A stretch of 33,518 nt of DNA from Pseudoalteromonas sp. G4. Its GTDB lineage: Bacteria; Pseudomonadota; Gammaproteobacteria; Enterobacterales; Alteromonadaceae. The translations under genes and the position numbers were made by a program. The stretch covers positions 1 to 33,518 of the forward strand of contig NZ_JAPEHW010000045.1 of assembly GCF_028875915.1 (NCBI RefSeq). The letters run 5' to 3'. The notes under the pieces were generated by a model. It ran no database searches. It saw only the letters and a program-made list of their open reading frames with translations, and was not told the DNA's origin. Below are positions 1-7,764 of the stretch, one piece after another; position 1 is the stretch's first letter, and every line of letters begins with the position of its first letter.

Positions 1-50
1 CGACCCCCGGCGTGACAGGCCGGTATTCTAACCAACTGAACTACCACTCC
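1..50 (-). tRNA. tRNA-Asp (GTC), 5' part only
   Basis: The reverse complement begins with acceptor strand GGAGTGG (44-50), a D-arm with GTTCAGTTGGTTAGAA, and an anticodon loop CTGTCAC (12-18) with anticodon GTC. It matches bacterial tRNA-Asp closely. The 3' part, including the T-arm and CCA end, lies outside the window. Confidence 0.93.
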
Positions 51-117
51 GCATCATTTCAAACCTGCTAGGACTCACTTCTGACTTGACTCTCAGTGCT
101 CCTTGACAGCGGCGTGA

Positions 118-146
118 ATAATACGAATCACCCCTTTAAGAGTCAA
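118..146 (-). promoter_or_regulatory. Sigma70 promoter of tRNA-Asp
   Basis: On the minus strand a -35 TTGACT (141-146) and a -10 TATTAT (118-123) are separated by exactly 17 bases. The bases after the -10 are GC-rich (TCACGCCGC), as in the discriminators of stringently controlled stable-RNA promoters. It points at the tRNA-Asp gene with a leader of roughly 60 bases. No terminator is visible between the upstream gene ending at 174 and this promoter. Confidence 0.75.
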
Positions 147-173
147 TAGTTTTTTTGCTTTTTTCTCGCTTTT

Positions 174-1514
174 TTACTCATCTGGCAGCGAAAGGTTCAA
201 AATTTCATCTGAACTGTCTGATTTCTGCTCAGAACCCGCTACTTTTTGTTCTTCTTGGCCTTTTTTGTTTTTCTTCAATTTACTCATCAAACCACCTAAT
301 AACGGTTTTTTCTGAATAAAGACCCGGATAACAATAAAGCCAATGAGCATAATTAGTACATTACCTACCACAGCCCAAAGAATAATTTGTTCAACATCTA
401 ACTCAGGTTCAGGCGGTAACTCAGGCTCAAGGTTCATTTCCGGTACAATTGGTTTATCTTGCTCCGGCACTTTCTCAATTGGTTTGTCTATTTCAAATTC
501 TTGCTTATCAACTTTAGCGACAAATTCGCGTCCATTTATATTGCTACCAAACAAGGTAAGTTCGACTTCATAAACACCCCAGTCATAATTAACGAGTTTT
601 AATTCTCGCACCGCTTTGTCTTGTGCTTCTAAATTAAATACCTGCGTTTCACCATTTGGGTAAAAAATCGTGCCTTGGTAAATAAGCGAGTCAGCCTTCA
701 CTTTTTCTGTATTAACATTAATTGCTAAGTTATGGTGCTCTTCCCCTTCCGAAGCTTTCGTAAATTCAAAGCTAATAGGAGATTGTTCTACTATGATTGG
801 GTCTTTAACTAAGCTACGTCTTAAAATTGGTGTGCGAACTTCATATTCCGGTTGCCACTCACCTGAGGCAAAGTTAAGTTCAAACTCACCAGTAAATACG
901 CCATCACCGGGTCTTTCGTCATAGCCTTTGCCATCATCCATTAATTCAGCAATGGGGACAGGCTTTGCGCCAAAGTTAAAGTACTCTTTATTATTGGTAC
1001 TTACAAAATCCACATTTAGCGTTACTAAATCGCGAAACAACCCCTCTTCTATTGGCTTGCCGCCGTTAGTTAATCGGCCTGTAACTTTAATCGTTTCGCC
1101 TTTAAACAATAGTGGTGGTAGCGCATCAACATGCAATTCAATGTCACTTAAAATCATTAATTTGCTTTCAGGCAGAATTTTGCCAATGGCTTGCCAGGGT
1201 CCTGGCATTGGGTTTTTCATTTTGACAATATCGTAGGTTTCATCATCAAACCATTCAATACTGGTATCGCGAAGAGATTCAGTGGCATAAATTTTACTGC
1301 CATCTGGCCGCACAAGAATTACTGCAGGAGTGCCTTTTTCACGAAAAAAGAGTAACGTTATTTCATCAACTTGATAATCGATTCGAAAACGGTTGTCGAA
1401 AATTTTAAGTTCATTTTGATTGCTGTTTCGTTGAATAACCTCTAATTCTGTCTGGTTAGCAAAACAATGCGATATCAAAAATAAACTAAAACACCCTAAC
1501 AACCATTTTTTCAT
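174..1514 (-). CDS. Membrane-anchored periplasmic protein of unknown function, TIGR03503-like
   Basis: 446 residues. The N-terminus is a Sec signal peptide (basic MKK, hydrophobic core, likely cleavage after ...SHCFA). A large periplasmic part of beta-rich character follows, then a Pro/Glu-rich linker around 350-375 and one membrane segment at about 377-400. The cytoplasmic tail is Lys-rich and ends acidic. This is the topology of a type I membrane protein. I take it to be the conserved gammaproteobacterial TIGR03503 family, from memory of the family and its place next to dnaQ. The function is unknown. Its start codon overlaps the dnaQ stop codon (TAATG), so the two are probably co-translated. 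Confidence 0.8.
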   Translation of the reverse strand: MKKWLLGCFSLFLISHCFANQTELEVIQRNSNQNELKIFDNRFRIDYQVDEITLLFFREKGTPAVILVRPDGSKIYATESLRDTSIEWFDDETYDIVKMKNPMPGPWQAIGKILPESKLMILSDIELHVDALPPLLFKGETIKVTGRLTNGGKPIEEGLFRDLVTLNVDFVSTNNKEYFNFGAKPVPIAELMDDGKGYDERPGDGVFTGEFELNFASGEWQPEYEVRTPILRRSLVKDPIIVEQSPISFEFTKASEGEEHHNLAINVNTEKVKADSLIYQGTIFYPNGETQVFNLEAQDKAVRELKLVNYDWGVYEVELTLFGSNINGREFVAKVDKQEFEIDKPIEKVPEQDKPIVPEMNLEPELPPEPELDVEQIILWAVVGNVLIMLIGFIVIRVFIQKKPLLGGLMSKLKKNKKGQEEQKVAGSEQKSDSSDEILNLSLPDE

Positions 1515-2230
1515 TATGCTTCCTCAGTGAGCCAAAGGCAGTGGCCGCCCTTTTCATTAACTAAATTCAAGCGTTCAATATGCGCCGCTTGTTCTTCGTT
1601 ATCGGCAAATACCACATTTAGTCGAGGCCTATCCGGTGAAAGCCTGCGAATACCTTTAGTATTATCGCCACTTTGCCCTTCTTGATTAGCCAAATTTAAA
1701 CTTACTTGGCCACCTGTCATGCCTAAGTAGACATCAGCTAAGATCTCGGAATCGAGTAAAGCGCCGTGTAATGTTCGTTTGGAGTTATCAATATCATAGC
1801 GACGACAAAGCGCATCGAGGTTATTCTTTTGCCCAGGATGTAAATCACGCGCCATTGCAAGTGTATCGAGCACTTGGCAAACATCATGGGTTTTCGGGTA
1901 ACTTTGTCTTAATAAAGCAAATTCATGATCCATAAAGCCAACGTCGAACGCTGCGTTATGGATAACGAGTTCAGCACCTTTAATGTATTCTAAAAACTCT
2001 GCTGCAACATCACGGAATTTAGGCTTACCTGCAAGAAAGTCAGAGGTAATACCGTGAACAAAAATTGCCTCATCTTCAATATCGCGTTCAGGATCGATAT
2101 ACACGTGAAAGTTATTACCGGTTAGTCGGCGGTTCACTAATTCAACACAACCGATTTCAATAATGCGGTGCCCTTGTTTAGGATCGATACCTGTTGTTTC
2201 AGTATCCAGTACTATTTGCCTGTGAGCCAT
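1514..2230 (-). CDS. dnaQ: DNA polymerase III epsilon subunit (3'-5' proofreading exonuclease)
   Basis: 238 residues, close to the 243 of E. coli DnaQ. The DEDDh exonuclease motifs are all present: D9 and E11 in DTETTG, N92 and D96 in the Exo II motif (IHNAAFD), and H155 and D160 in Exo III (LHGALLD). Near residues 175-180, QVSLNL occupies the place of the E. coli clamp-binding QTSMAF, so binding to the beta clamp is probably kept. The C-terminal part should bind the polymerase alpha subunit. The gene is divergent from rnhA across 62 bases, as in E. coli. Confidence 0.97.
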   Translation of the reverse strand: MAHRQIVLDTETTGIDPKQGHRIIEIGCVELVNRRLTGNNFHVYIDPERDIEDEAIFVHGITSDFLAGKPKFRDVAAEFLEYIKGAELVIHNAAFDVGFMDHEFALLRQSYPKTHDVCQVLDTLAMARDLHPGQKNNLDALCRRYDIDNSKRTLHGALLDSEILADVYLGMTGGQVSLNLANQEGQSGDNTKGIRRLSPDRPRLNVVFADNEEQAAHIERLNLVNEKGGHCLWLTEEA

Positions 2231-2292
2231 ATCGTCAAATCATAAATTTTGTTATGTTAATAACTTCATTCTACATAAATTAAAGGCAAACT

Positions 2293-2763
2293 GTGCAAAA
2301 AAACGTAGAGATTTTTACCGATGGTTCGTGTCTTGGTAACCCAGGTCCTGGCGGTTATGGCACTTTACTTCGTTATAAAGGTCATGAAAAAGAACTCAGC
2401 CAAGGGTATAAACTCACCACCAATAACCGAATGGAACTGCTTGCCGCAATTATTGGCTTAGAGTCTTTAAAAGAGCCTTGCCAAGTGATCCTTACTACCG
2501 ATAGCCAATATGTAAAACAAGGTATTGAGTCGTGGCTCGCTAATTGGAAAAAACGTGGTTGGAAAACGGCTAGCAAGCAAGATGTAAAAAATAAAGATTT
2601 GTGGCAACGCCTCGATGTTGCCAATGCAAAACACCAGGTCGAATGGCGTTGGGTTAAAGGTCATGCCGGACATGCAGAAAACGAACGCGTGGATGATTTA
2701 GCAAGAGAAGCAGCAGAAAGTAGTCACTTGCTAGAAGATAGCGGATTCGAAGCGCAAAGCTAG
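2293..2763 (+). CDS. rnhA: Ribonuclease HI
   Basis: 156 residues, about the E. coli length of 155. It cleaves the RNA strand of RNA-DNA hybrids in the cytoplasm. The four metal-binding carboxylates sit in their usual contexts: D10 in FTDGSC, E48 in NNRMEL, D70 in TTDSQ and D134 in NERVDDLA. The catalytic-loop histidine is in VKGHAGH. The start is GTG at 2293, preceded by AAGG at about 2283-2286. This start places D10 exactly as in E. coli. Confidence 0.97.
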   Translation: MQKNVEIFTDGSCLGNPGPGGYGTLLRYKGHEKELSQGYKLTTNNRMELLAAIIGLESLKEPCQVILTTDSQYVKQGIESWLANWKKRGWKTASKQDVKNKDLWQRLDVANAKHQVEWRWVKGHAGHAENERVDDLAREAAESSHLLEDSGFEAQS

Positions 2764-2781
2764 ACCTCTTTATTACTCTAT

Positions 2782-2810
2782 GATATATCTTATGTCATAT
2801 TTGATATATC
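2782..2810. promoter_or_regulatory. Paired palindrome GATATATC, candidate operator
   Basis: Two copies of the self-complementary octamer GATATATC lie at 2782-2789 and 2803-2810. Their centres are 21 bases apart, which is two helical turns. A wider direct repeat TGATATATC covers both. The pair sits 14-43 bases upstream of the preferred start of the metallo-hydrolase at 2825. ETHE1/Blh genes are often controlled by ArsR-type persulfide-sensing repressors (BigR/SqrR) that bind AT-rich dyads, so an operator is plausible. No such regulator gene is in the window. Confidence 0.5.
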
Positions 2811-2824
2811 AAGTTTGCACACGT

Positions 2825-3679
2825 ATGAACGTAACCATTGAAAGCTTCTTTCACAAACAATCGTCAACTATCAGTTATGTGGTATTCGATAATCGCAGCT
2901 TAAAAGCCATGGTTATCGATGCTGCGCTTGATTTCGACTTGTCTTCTGGTGATATCGGTTATCAATTTGCCGACTCACTTATTCACTATATTGATAGTCA
3001 CCATCTCGATGTCGATTGGATATTAGAAACCCACGCCCATGCCGATCATCTTTCAGCGGCACAATATTTAAAACAAAAACTGGGTGCCAAAGTCGCAACA
3101 GGAAAGTACATCACGCAAGTACAACAGCACTTTACTGAAGTATTTAACCTCACTACGCCAACCGACGGCAGCCAATTTTGTCACTTATTTGAAGATGGTG
3201 AAGTATTTTACCTAGGTGAAGAAGCGGTAACAGTGATGTTTACACCGGGGCATACACCAGATAGCGTCACCTATATTGTGGACCGCAATGCATTTGTTGG
3301 TGACACCTTATTTATGCCTGATAGCGGCACTGCCCGCTGCGACTTCCCAGGTGGTGACGCAAGTCAGTTATATCATTCTATTCAACGTATTTTTGAACTT
3401 GGCAACGACACACATTTATATATGTGTCACGACTACCAACCGAACGGTCGTGAAGTAAGTGTGGTTACAAGTGTAGAAGCACAAAAACAATATAATGTGC
3501 ATTTGAAAAATGGTGTAAGCCAACACGATTATGTTAAAACAAGAGAATCACGTGATGCAGGGCTGGCTGTACCAAAATTAATTCATCCTTCTATTCAAGT
3601 AAATATCAATGCAGGGCATTTCCCTGACGCCGAAGCCAATGGCACACGTTATTTAAAGATCCCACTTAGTTTTATTTAG
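2825..3679 (+). CDS. ETHE1/Blh-type MBL-fold hydrolase, probable persulfide dioxygenase
   Basis: 284 residues from the ATG at 2825. An upstream in-frame ATG at 2780 would add 15 residues that do not fit the family and would put the palindromes inside the coding region. Metal ligands: H70-x-H72-x-D74-H75 (THAHADH), H143 (PGHTPD), D160 (VGDTLF) and H202 (MCHDY). The stretch GTARCDFPGGDA and the ending GTRYLKIPL are typical of the ETHE1/Blh branch, whose studied members oxidise glutathione persulfide to sulfite with one iron. That activity is inferred from the family. Its 3' end overlaps yafS by 8 bases on opposite strands. It interrupts the rnhA-yafS neighbourhood known in E. coli. A less specific glyoxalase-II-like hydrolase is the alternative. 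Confidence 0.85.
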   Translation: MNVTIESFFHKQSSTISYVVFDNRSLKAMVIDAALDFDLSSGDIGYQFADSLIHYIDSHHLDVDWILETHAHADHLSAAQYLKQKLGAKVATGKYITQVQQHFTEVFNLTTPTDGSQFCHLFEDGEVFYLGEEAVTVMFTPGHTPDSVTYIVDRNAFVGDTLFMPDSGTARCDFPGGDASQLYHSIQRIFELGNDTHLYMCHDYQPNGREVSVVTSVEAQKQYNVHLKNGVSQHDYVKTRESRDAGLAVPKLIHPSIQVNINAGHFPDAEANGTRYLKIPLSFI

Positions 3680-4442
3680 ATTCTCGTTTTGAACCATAAG
3701 AAGCACTTCTCGGGGTGCTTCTTAGCCCTACGCCCCTTACTGCAGGGTTAAACTGTGGTCTTGCATGCCATTTTGGTTTGATTGGCGTTAAGGGGGCAAC
3801 ACGTTTTCTTGCTACTATCACATACACACTACCTATTGGTTTTAAGTAATGCTGACAAAAAGATTGCCACGCAGCAAAACGAGATAGTCGTTTACCACGA
3901 GCAAGCGACGAGTAAATCGCTCGCTCTTCAAACACCACTTCAAACCCTAATAAATGCAGCCAATCCTTTACCCGTGCAGGTGTAAAAAAGCGCCCACTCC
4001 ACGGCAGTTTTTGTTTGGCAAAAGGTAATATCCTGGCAAGGCCGCAAAAGCTCAGCGGATTAAAACCACTTAAAACTAAATAACCACCCGGCATAAGCAC
4101 TCGGTGTACTTCACGAAGACAATGATGTGGGTCAGTCACATACTCAAGACCATGACTTAAAATACAACCATCAACGGTCTGCTCTGAAAAAGGCAGTTCG
4201 TCGATATGCGCTCTTACACCCGCTTTACTCGAATTTGCGACATTAACTTGGTGTTTGATAACACAAGCAGAGGTATCAAGCTCTGCGCTAAGTTCGCCAA
4301 TTTTTAATAAGTGGTAGCCAAAAATACGATTAAGCCACGGTGTAAAGATTTGCTCAATTTCTTCTTTCAAATATTCACCATGGGGAAAGTCATACCATGA
4401 ATGTGGCTGAATTGGGTTTTGTAAACTTAGCGCTGGTTTCAA
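3672..4442 (-). CDS. yafS: YafS-like methyltransferase-fold protein
   Basis: 256 residues. The start is TTG at 4442 with GAGG (4450-4453) seven bases upstream. This gives the N-terminus MKPALS, parallel to E. coli YafS (MKPAR). The match continues with HLLKIGELSAE, HQVNV, GFNPLSFCGL and IVARKR. The fold is a class I SAM methyltransferase with the post-motif region LREVHRVLMPGGYLVLSGFNP intact. The usual GxGxG of motif I is replaced by KIGELSA, as I recall it is in E. coli YafS. The substrate is unknown. It is divergent from gloB, as expected for this neighbourhood. Confidence 0.88.
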   Translation of the reverse strand: MKPALSLQNPIQPHSWYDFPHGEYLKEEIEQIFTPWLNRIFGYHLLKIGELSAELDTSACVIKHQVNVANSSKAGVRAHIDELPFSEQTVDGCILSHGLEYVTDPHHCLREVHRVLMPGGYLVLSGFNPLSFCGLARILPFAKQKLPWSGRFFTPARVKDWLHLLGFEVVFEERAIYSSLARGKRLSRFAAWQSFCQHYLKPIGSVYVIVARKRVAPLTPIKPKWHARPQFNPAVRGVGLRSTPRSASYGSKRESK

Positions 4443-4453
4443 GTATTTGCCTC

Positions 4454-4483
4454 GTTATAATGAAATACATTACACATAGTAAA
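4454..4483 (-). promoter_or_regulatory. Promoter of yafS, sharing its -10 with a possible gloB promoter
   Basis: On the minus strand a -35-like TTTACT (4478-4483) and a -10 TATAAC (4454-4459) are 18 bases apart. The same bases read on the plus strand give a perfect TATAAT (4456-4461) facing gloB, with no clear -35. The two -10 elements overlap, so the divergent genes may compete for polymerase. Confidence 0.4.
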
Positions 4484-4502
4484 CATAACAGAGCACATTA
4501 AC

Positions 4503-5261
4503 ATGGTACAAGTAATTCCCATTCCCGCATTTAATGACAACTATATTTGGGCCTTAATAAATAACAAGAATGTTTACGTGGTTGACCCTGGTGATGCTGC
4601 ACCTGTTTTGACATATTGCCAACAGCACCAATTATGCCTACAAGGTATTCTAATTACACACCATCATTGGGATCATACCAATGGCGTTGAGCAACTAGTA
4701 GCCCAGTTTCCTAAGCTGACGGTTTATGGACCAAACAACAGTCCGTTTAAAGGCATAACCCATAAACTGGAAGATAAACAAGTTATAACCTTAGATCAGT
4801 TAGGCATCTCATTAAATATTATGACGGTGCCAGGTCATACACTTGACCATATCGCTTATTACAATGAAGAAATGCTATTTTGTGGCGACACTCTATTTAA
4901 TGGTGGTTGCGGTCGTTTATTTGAAGGAACCCCTGCGCAAATGCTGACATCGCTTTTGCGCATCAAAGCGCTACCGAATGCAACAAAGGTACATTGCACC
5001 CATGAATATACACGTGCCAACTTAGACTTTGCTGTTTTTATCGAACCAAACAACCAAGATTTAGTTAGTTATCGTGATGAACTGTCCAAACATAACAAGA
5101 TTTCATTACCCACAACAATTGCAAAACAAAAAGCAATAAACCCGTTTTTGCGCTCACACATTGATGACGTAAAAAAAAGCATTATGACAAAAACAACAAT
5201 AAACAATACCGATGACGTGAGTATTTTTGCGGCATTAAGGGAACTTAAAGATAATTATTAA
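4503..5261 (+). CDS. gloB: Hydroxyacylglutathione hydrolase (glyoxalase II)
   Basis: 252 residues, E. coli GloB being 251. It hydrolyses S-D-lactoylglutathione to D-lactate and glutathione, the second step of methylglyoxal detoxification in the cytoplasm. The binuclear metal site is visible: H53, H55, D57, H58 in THHHWDH, H in VPGHTLDH, D in FCGDTLF and H in CTHEYT. The C-terminal helical domain that contacts glutathione is present (TRANLDFA onward). The neighbours yafS and mltD match the E. coli order. Confidence 0.97.
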   Translation: MVQVIPIPAFNDNYIWALINNKNVYVVDPGDAAPVLTYCQQHQLCLQGILITHHHWDHTNGVEQLVAQFPKLTVYGPNNSPFKGITHKLEDKQVITLDQLGISLNIMTVPGHTLDHIAYYNEEMLFCGDTLFNGGCGRLFEGTPAQMLTSLLRIKALPNATKVHCTHEYTRANLDFAVFIEPNNQDLVSYRDELSKHNKISLPTTIAKQKAINPFLRSHIDDVKKSIMTKTTINNTDDVSIFAALRELKDNY

Positions 5262-5296
5262 ATCTATTTATTAATTAATGATAAAAATAAATGAAA

Positions 5297-5326
5297 TTGG
5301 CAATTTTTAGCCAAGATCGGTATTAT
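5297..5326 (+). promoter_or_regulatory. Promoter of mltD
   Basis: A -35 TTGGCA (5297-5302) and a -10 TATTAT (5321-5326) with an 18-base spacer would start transcription near 5333, about 28 bases before the mltD ATG. The -35 is part of a small inverted repeat, TTGGC (5297-5301) and GCCAA (5310-5314). Confidence 0.6.
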
Positions 5327-5360
5327 TCTGCGTTCCGTTTTAACTCGGTAATTTGTATTA

Positions 5361-6932
5361 ATGACTTATAAGCAATTAATTGCCCTAAGCGCCAGTGTGT
5401 GGCTTGTGGGTTGTCAAACGACAAATCAATCTCAATCAGAAAATACAGTAGAGCCAAACTACAAAGTTGCAAGCTCTCAAGATGTATATGATGCATTAAC
5501 CGTACTCGCACTTGCTGAAGAAGAGCAAGAAGTCATTGAACAAATCCCTGAATTTGATGATGTGTGGGAGCGAATTCGCTACCAACTTTCTATTCCTGTT
5601 CCACAAAATCGTGCGGTTGTAGCCGAGCGCAATTATTACGCGAAGCACCAAAAGTATATTGATCGTATTGCCAAACGCGGCGAACCTTACCTTTACTATA
5701 TCGTTGAGGAAGTTGAAAAGCGTCAAATTCCTATTGAAATTGCCCTATTACCTATCGTTGAAAGTGCTTTTGACCCATTTGGGTATTCGCATCGCAGCGC
5801 ATCAGGCATTTGGCAATTTATGCCAGCAACCGGTGAGCGTTTTGGTTTAAAGCAAAACTGGTGGTATGACGGTCGCCGTGACATCACCGAATCAACTCGC
5901 GCTGCGCTTGAATATTTAACTTACCTGCACAAAACGTTAGACAGCGATTGGTTAAATGCTATCGCAGCATATAATTCAGGTGAAGGACGGGTACTTCGTG
6001 CGATTAAGAAAAACCGTAAAAAGCAATTGCCAACAGATTTCTGGTCGCTTGATTTACCGCGAGAAACCACGCAATACGTGCCAAAACTGTTAGCTCTTTC
6101 AGACTTACTCGCTCGCTCTGAAGAGTTCAAAATTACTTGGAATAAAATCGCCAACAAACCGGCTGTTGAGCTAGTCAATACAGGCGGGCAGATTGACTTA
6201 GCAAAAGCAGCTGAAATGGCCGACATTCCAATGACTGAAATGTATAAGTTAAACCCTGCGTTTAATCGTTGGGCTACTGACCCAACGGGGCCACATAAAT
6301 TATTAGTGCCTGTTGATAAAGCCTATGCTTTTAAAGCGAAGCTTGCCAAAATGGATGCCAAAGATCGCATTCGTTGGCAGCAATACACCGTCAAATCCGG
6401 TGATAGCCTATCAAAAATTGCCAAACAGTTTGATACCAGCACTACTAGCATCAAAACGTTAAACAAGTTGAGCAACAACACTATTCGCGTTGGCCAACAA
6501 CTATTTGTTCCACTGAGTAATGGTCAAATAGACAATAACTTGTTAAGCAGTCCAATGCGTATTGCAGCTAACAACAAAGCAAATCGCAAGACAACCCACA
6601 CAGTGGTTAGTGGGGATAGCCTGTGGAAGATTGGGCGCAAATATAAAGTATCAACCAAAGACTTAATGAAATGGAATAAGCTTAGTAAAAATGCAACTTT
6701 AAGCCTTGGCCAAAAATTAACTGTGTTTCAACCTACAAGTTCGACCATCGCGGGTAATGTAACTGAGCGCACAATTACTTATAAAGTGCGAAAAGGTGAT
6801 TCACTTGCGCGTATTGCTGGCCAATACAAAGTATCAGTATCGGACATAATGAAATGGAATGGCATTGCTAAAAACCAGTACATCCAACCAGGACAAAGAC
6901 TTAAACTGAAAGTTGATGTAAAAACGGGTTAG
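5361..6932 (+). CDS. mltD: Membrane-bound lytic murein transglycosylase D, lipoprotein with three LysM domains
   Basis: 523 residues. The lipobox LVGC puts the lipidated cysteine at residue 18, so the protein should be anchored in a membrane facing the periplasm. The SLT domain covers about 90-250 with catalytic E134 in PIVESAFDP, followed by SGIWQFMPATG and the AAYNSGEGRV motif. It cleaves glycan strands to 1,6-anhydromuramoyl products. Three LysM peptidoglycan-binding repeats follow at about 342-384, 413-456 and 473-518. E. coli MltD (452 residues) has two, so the extra repeat explains the greater length. Confidence 0.96.
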   Translation: MTYKQLIALSASVWLVGCQTTNQSQSENTVEPNYKVASSQDVYDALTVLALAEEEQEVIEQIPEFDDVWERIRYQLSIPVPQNRAVVAERNYYAKHQKYIDRIAKRGEPYLYYIVEEVEKRQIPIEIALLPIVESAFDPFGYSHRSASGIWQFMPATGERFGLKQNWWYDGRRDITESTRAALEYLTYLHKTLDSDWLNAIAAYNSGEGRVLRAIKKNRKKQLPTDFWSLDLPRETTQYVPKLLALSDLLARSEEFKITWNKIANKPAVELVNTGGQIDLAKAAEMADIPMTEMYKLNPAFNRWATDPTGPHKLLVPVDKAYAFKAKLAKMDAKDRIRWQQYTVKSGDSLSKIAKQFDTSTTSIKTLNKLSNNTIRVGQQLFVPLSNGQIDNNLLSSPMRIAANNKANRKTTHTVVSGDSLWKIGRKYKVSTKDLMKWNKLSKNATLSLGQKLTVFQPTSSTIAGNVTERTITYKVRKGDSLARIAGQYKVSVSDIMKWNGIAKNQYIQPGQRLKLKVDVKTG

Positions 6933-6950
6933 TTCCGATTTAAAATATAA

Positions 6951-6976
6951 AAAAGGCGCTTAAAAGCGCCTTTTTT
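6951..6976. terminator. Bidirectional terminator between mltD and queE
   Basis: AAAAGGCGCT and AGCGCCTTTT form a GC-rich stem around a TAAA loop, with A and T tracts on either side. It can end both convergent transcripts. Confidence 0.9.
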
Positions 6977-7000
6977 ATTTCACAAAGCTAACTAAAAAAG

Positions 7001-7666
7001 TTAAGCAATGCCAATGTACTTATGTACTTGTACTGACAAACGCCAGTTCTTTGCCTTACATACTTCAATTGCTAAACGAGTGGCTTTGGCTTTTTGGCTG
7101 ATTGGTTGCAGGTAAACTAGTGCAGGTGTATGGCCCGCTGCTTCAAACAATTCTTCTAATTCTTCAACATGGCGCATCATCGCAACGGGATGCTTAATTT
7201 CATTAGCGCGATGAATAGCGCTTTTTAATACCGCAAAACCACCACGCATATTAATTTTTGGTGATACAGTAACCCATGTTTCTGTAGGTGCTAGAATTTC
7301 AAATGTGCCACTGGTTTCAATTTGCGTGGTAAATCCGTTTTCGTGAAGTAAATTACAAAGCGGGTTTAAGTCATACATACATGGCTCACCGCCGGTGATC
7401 ACAATATGTTTTGCTTGATATTGTTTATCAACAATAAGTGCAAGGATTTGCTCAGCGTCACAGTTAGCAAAATAATCTGAGTCTGCTTTCTTCTCCACTG
7501 TTTCAGCAAGATCAACTAAATAAGTATCGTCCGTGTGCCAAGTTTGCTTGGTATCACACCATGCACATCCCACAGGACAACCCTGTAAGCGAATAAAAAT
7601 AGATGGACAGCCTGTAAAGCTTGCCTCACCTTGAATGGTTTCGAATACTTCGTTAATTTTGTACAA
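7001..7666 (-). CDS. queE: 7-carboxy-7-deazaguanine synthase (radical SAM)
   Basis: 221 residues from a TTG start at 7666 (E. coli QueE 223). That TTG is preceded by GAGG at 7673-7676 with six bases between, and the resulting start YKINEVFETIQGE lines up with E. coli QueE. The frame stays open upstream, but that extension would run into queC and has no homology. The radical-SAM cluster motif is C30-x3-C34-x2-C37 (QGCPVGCAWCDT). ITGGEPC, a SAM-contacting motif, and SPKINMRGG are also conserved. It rearranges 6-carboxytetrahydropterin to the deazaguanine core of queuosine. It is divergent from its pathway partner queC. Confidence 0.96.
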   Translation of the reverse strand: MYKINEVFETIQGEASFTGCPSIFIRLQGCPVGCAWCDTKQTWHTDDTYLVDLAETVEKKADSDYFANCDAEQILALIVDKQYQAKHIVITGGEPCMYDLNPLCNLLHENGFTTQIETSGTFEILAPTETWVTVSPKINMRGGFAVLKSAIHRANEIKHPVAMMRHVEELEELFEAAGHTPALVYLQPISQKAKATRLAIEVCKAKNWRLSVQVHKYIGIA

Positions 7667-7672
7667 CGTACG

Positions 7673-7676
7673 CCTC
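7673..7676 (-). promoter_or_regulatory. Ribosome binding site deciding the queE TTG start
   Basis: GAGG on the minus strand lies six bases before the TTG at 7666-7664. No ATG or GTG in frame nearby has a comparable site. Confidence 0.75.
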
Positions 7677-7741
7677 AAATTACTGCTAGATTTGTCTTCA
7701 AGGTCGCGAAGGTGTAGACTATCGCGCCCGCAAAAACCGCT

Positions 7742-7747
7742 ATTATA
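7742..7747 (-). promoter_or_regulatory. Perfect -10 hexamer facing queE
   Basis: TATAAT on the minus strand would start queE transcription about 68 bases before the TTG. I see no good -35 at 16-18 bases, so the promoter is incomplete by consensus. Confidence 0.35.
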
Positions 7748-7764
7748 GCTAAAGTGAGAGAAAT

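Noticed and set aside
103..108. TTGACA on the plus strand as a -35
   Set aside because: No -10 lies at a suitable distance and no plus-strand gene follows. The minus-strand tRNA promoter explains the region better.
2382..2673. Minus-strand open frames opposite rnhA
   Set aside because: rnhA has all catalytic residues in the plus frame. The others are shadows.
7667..7764. preQ1 riboswitch between queE and queC
   Set aside because: The divergent leader shows only a weak CGCGA/TCGCG stem and no preQ1-I or preQ1-II aptamer pattern I can recognise.
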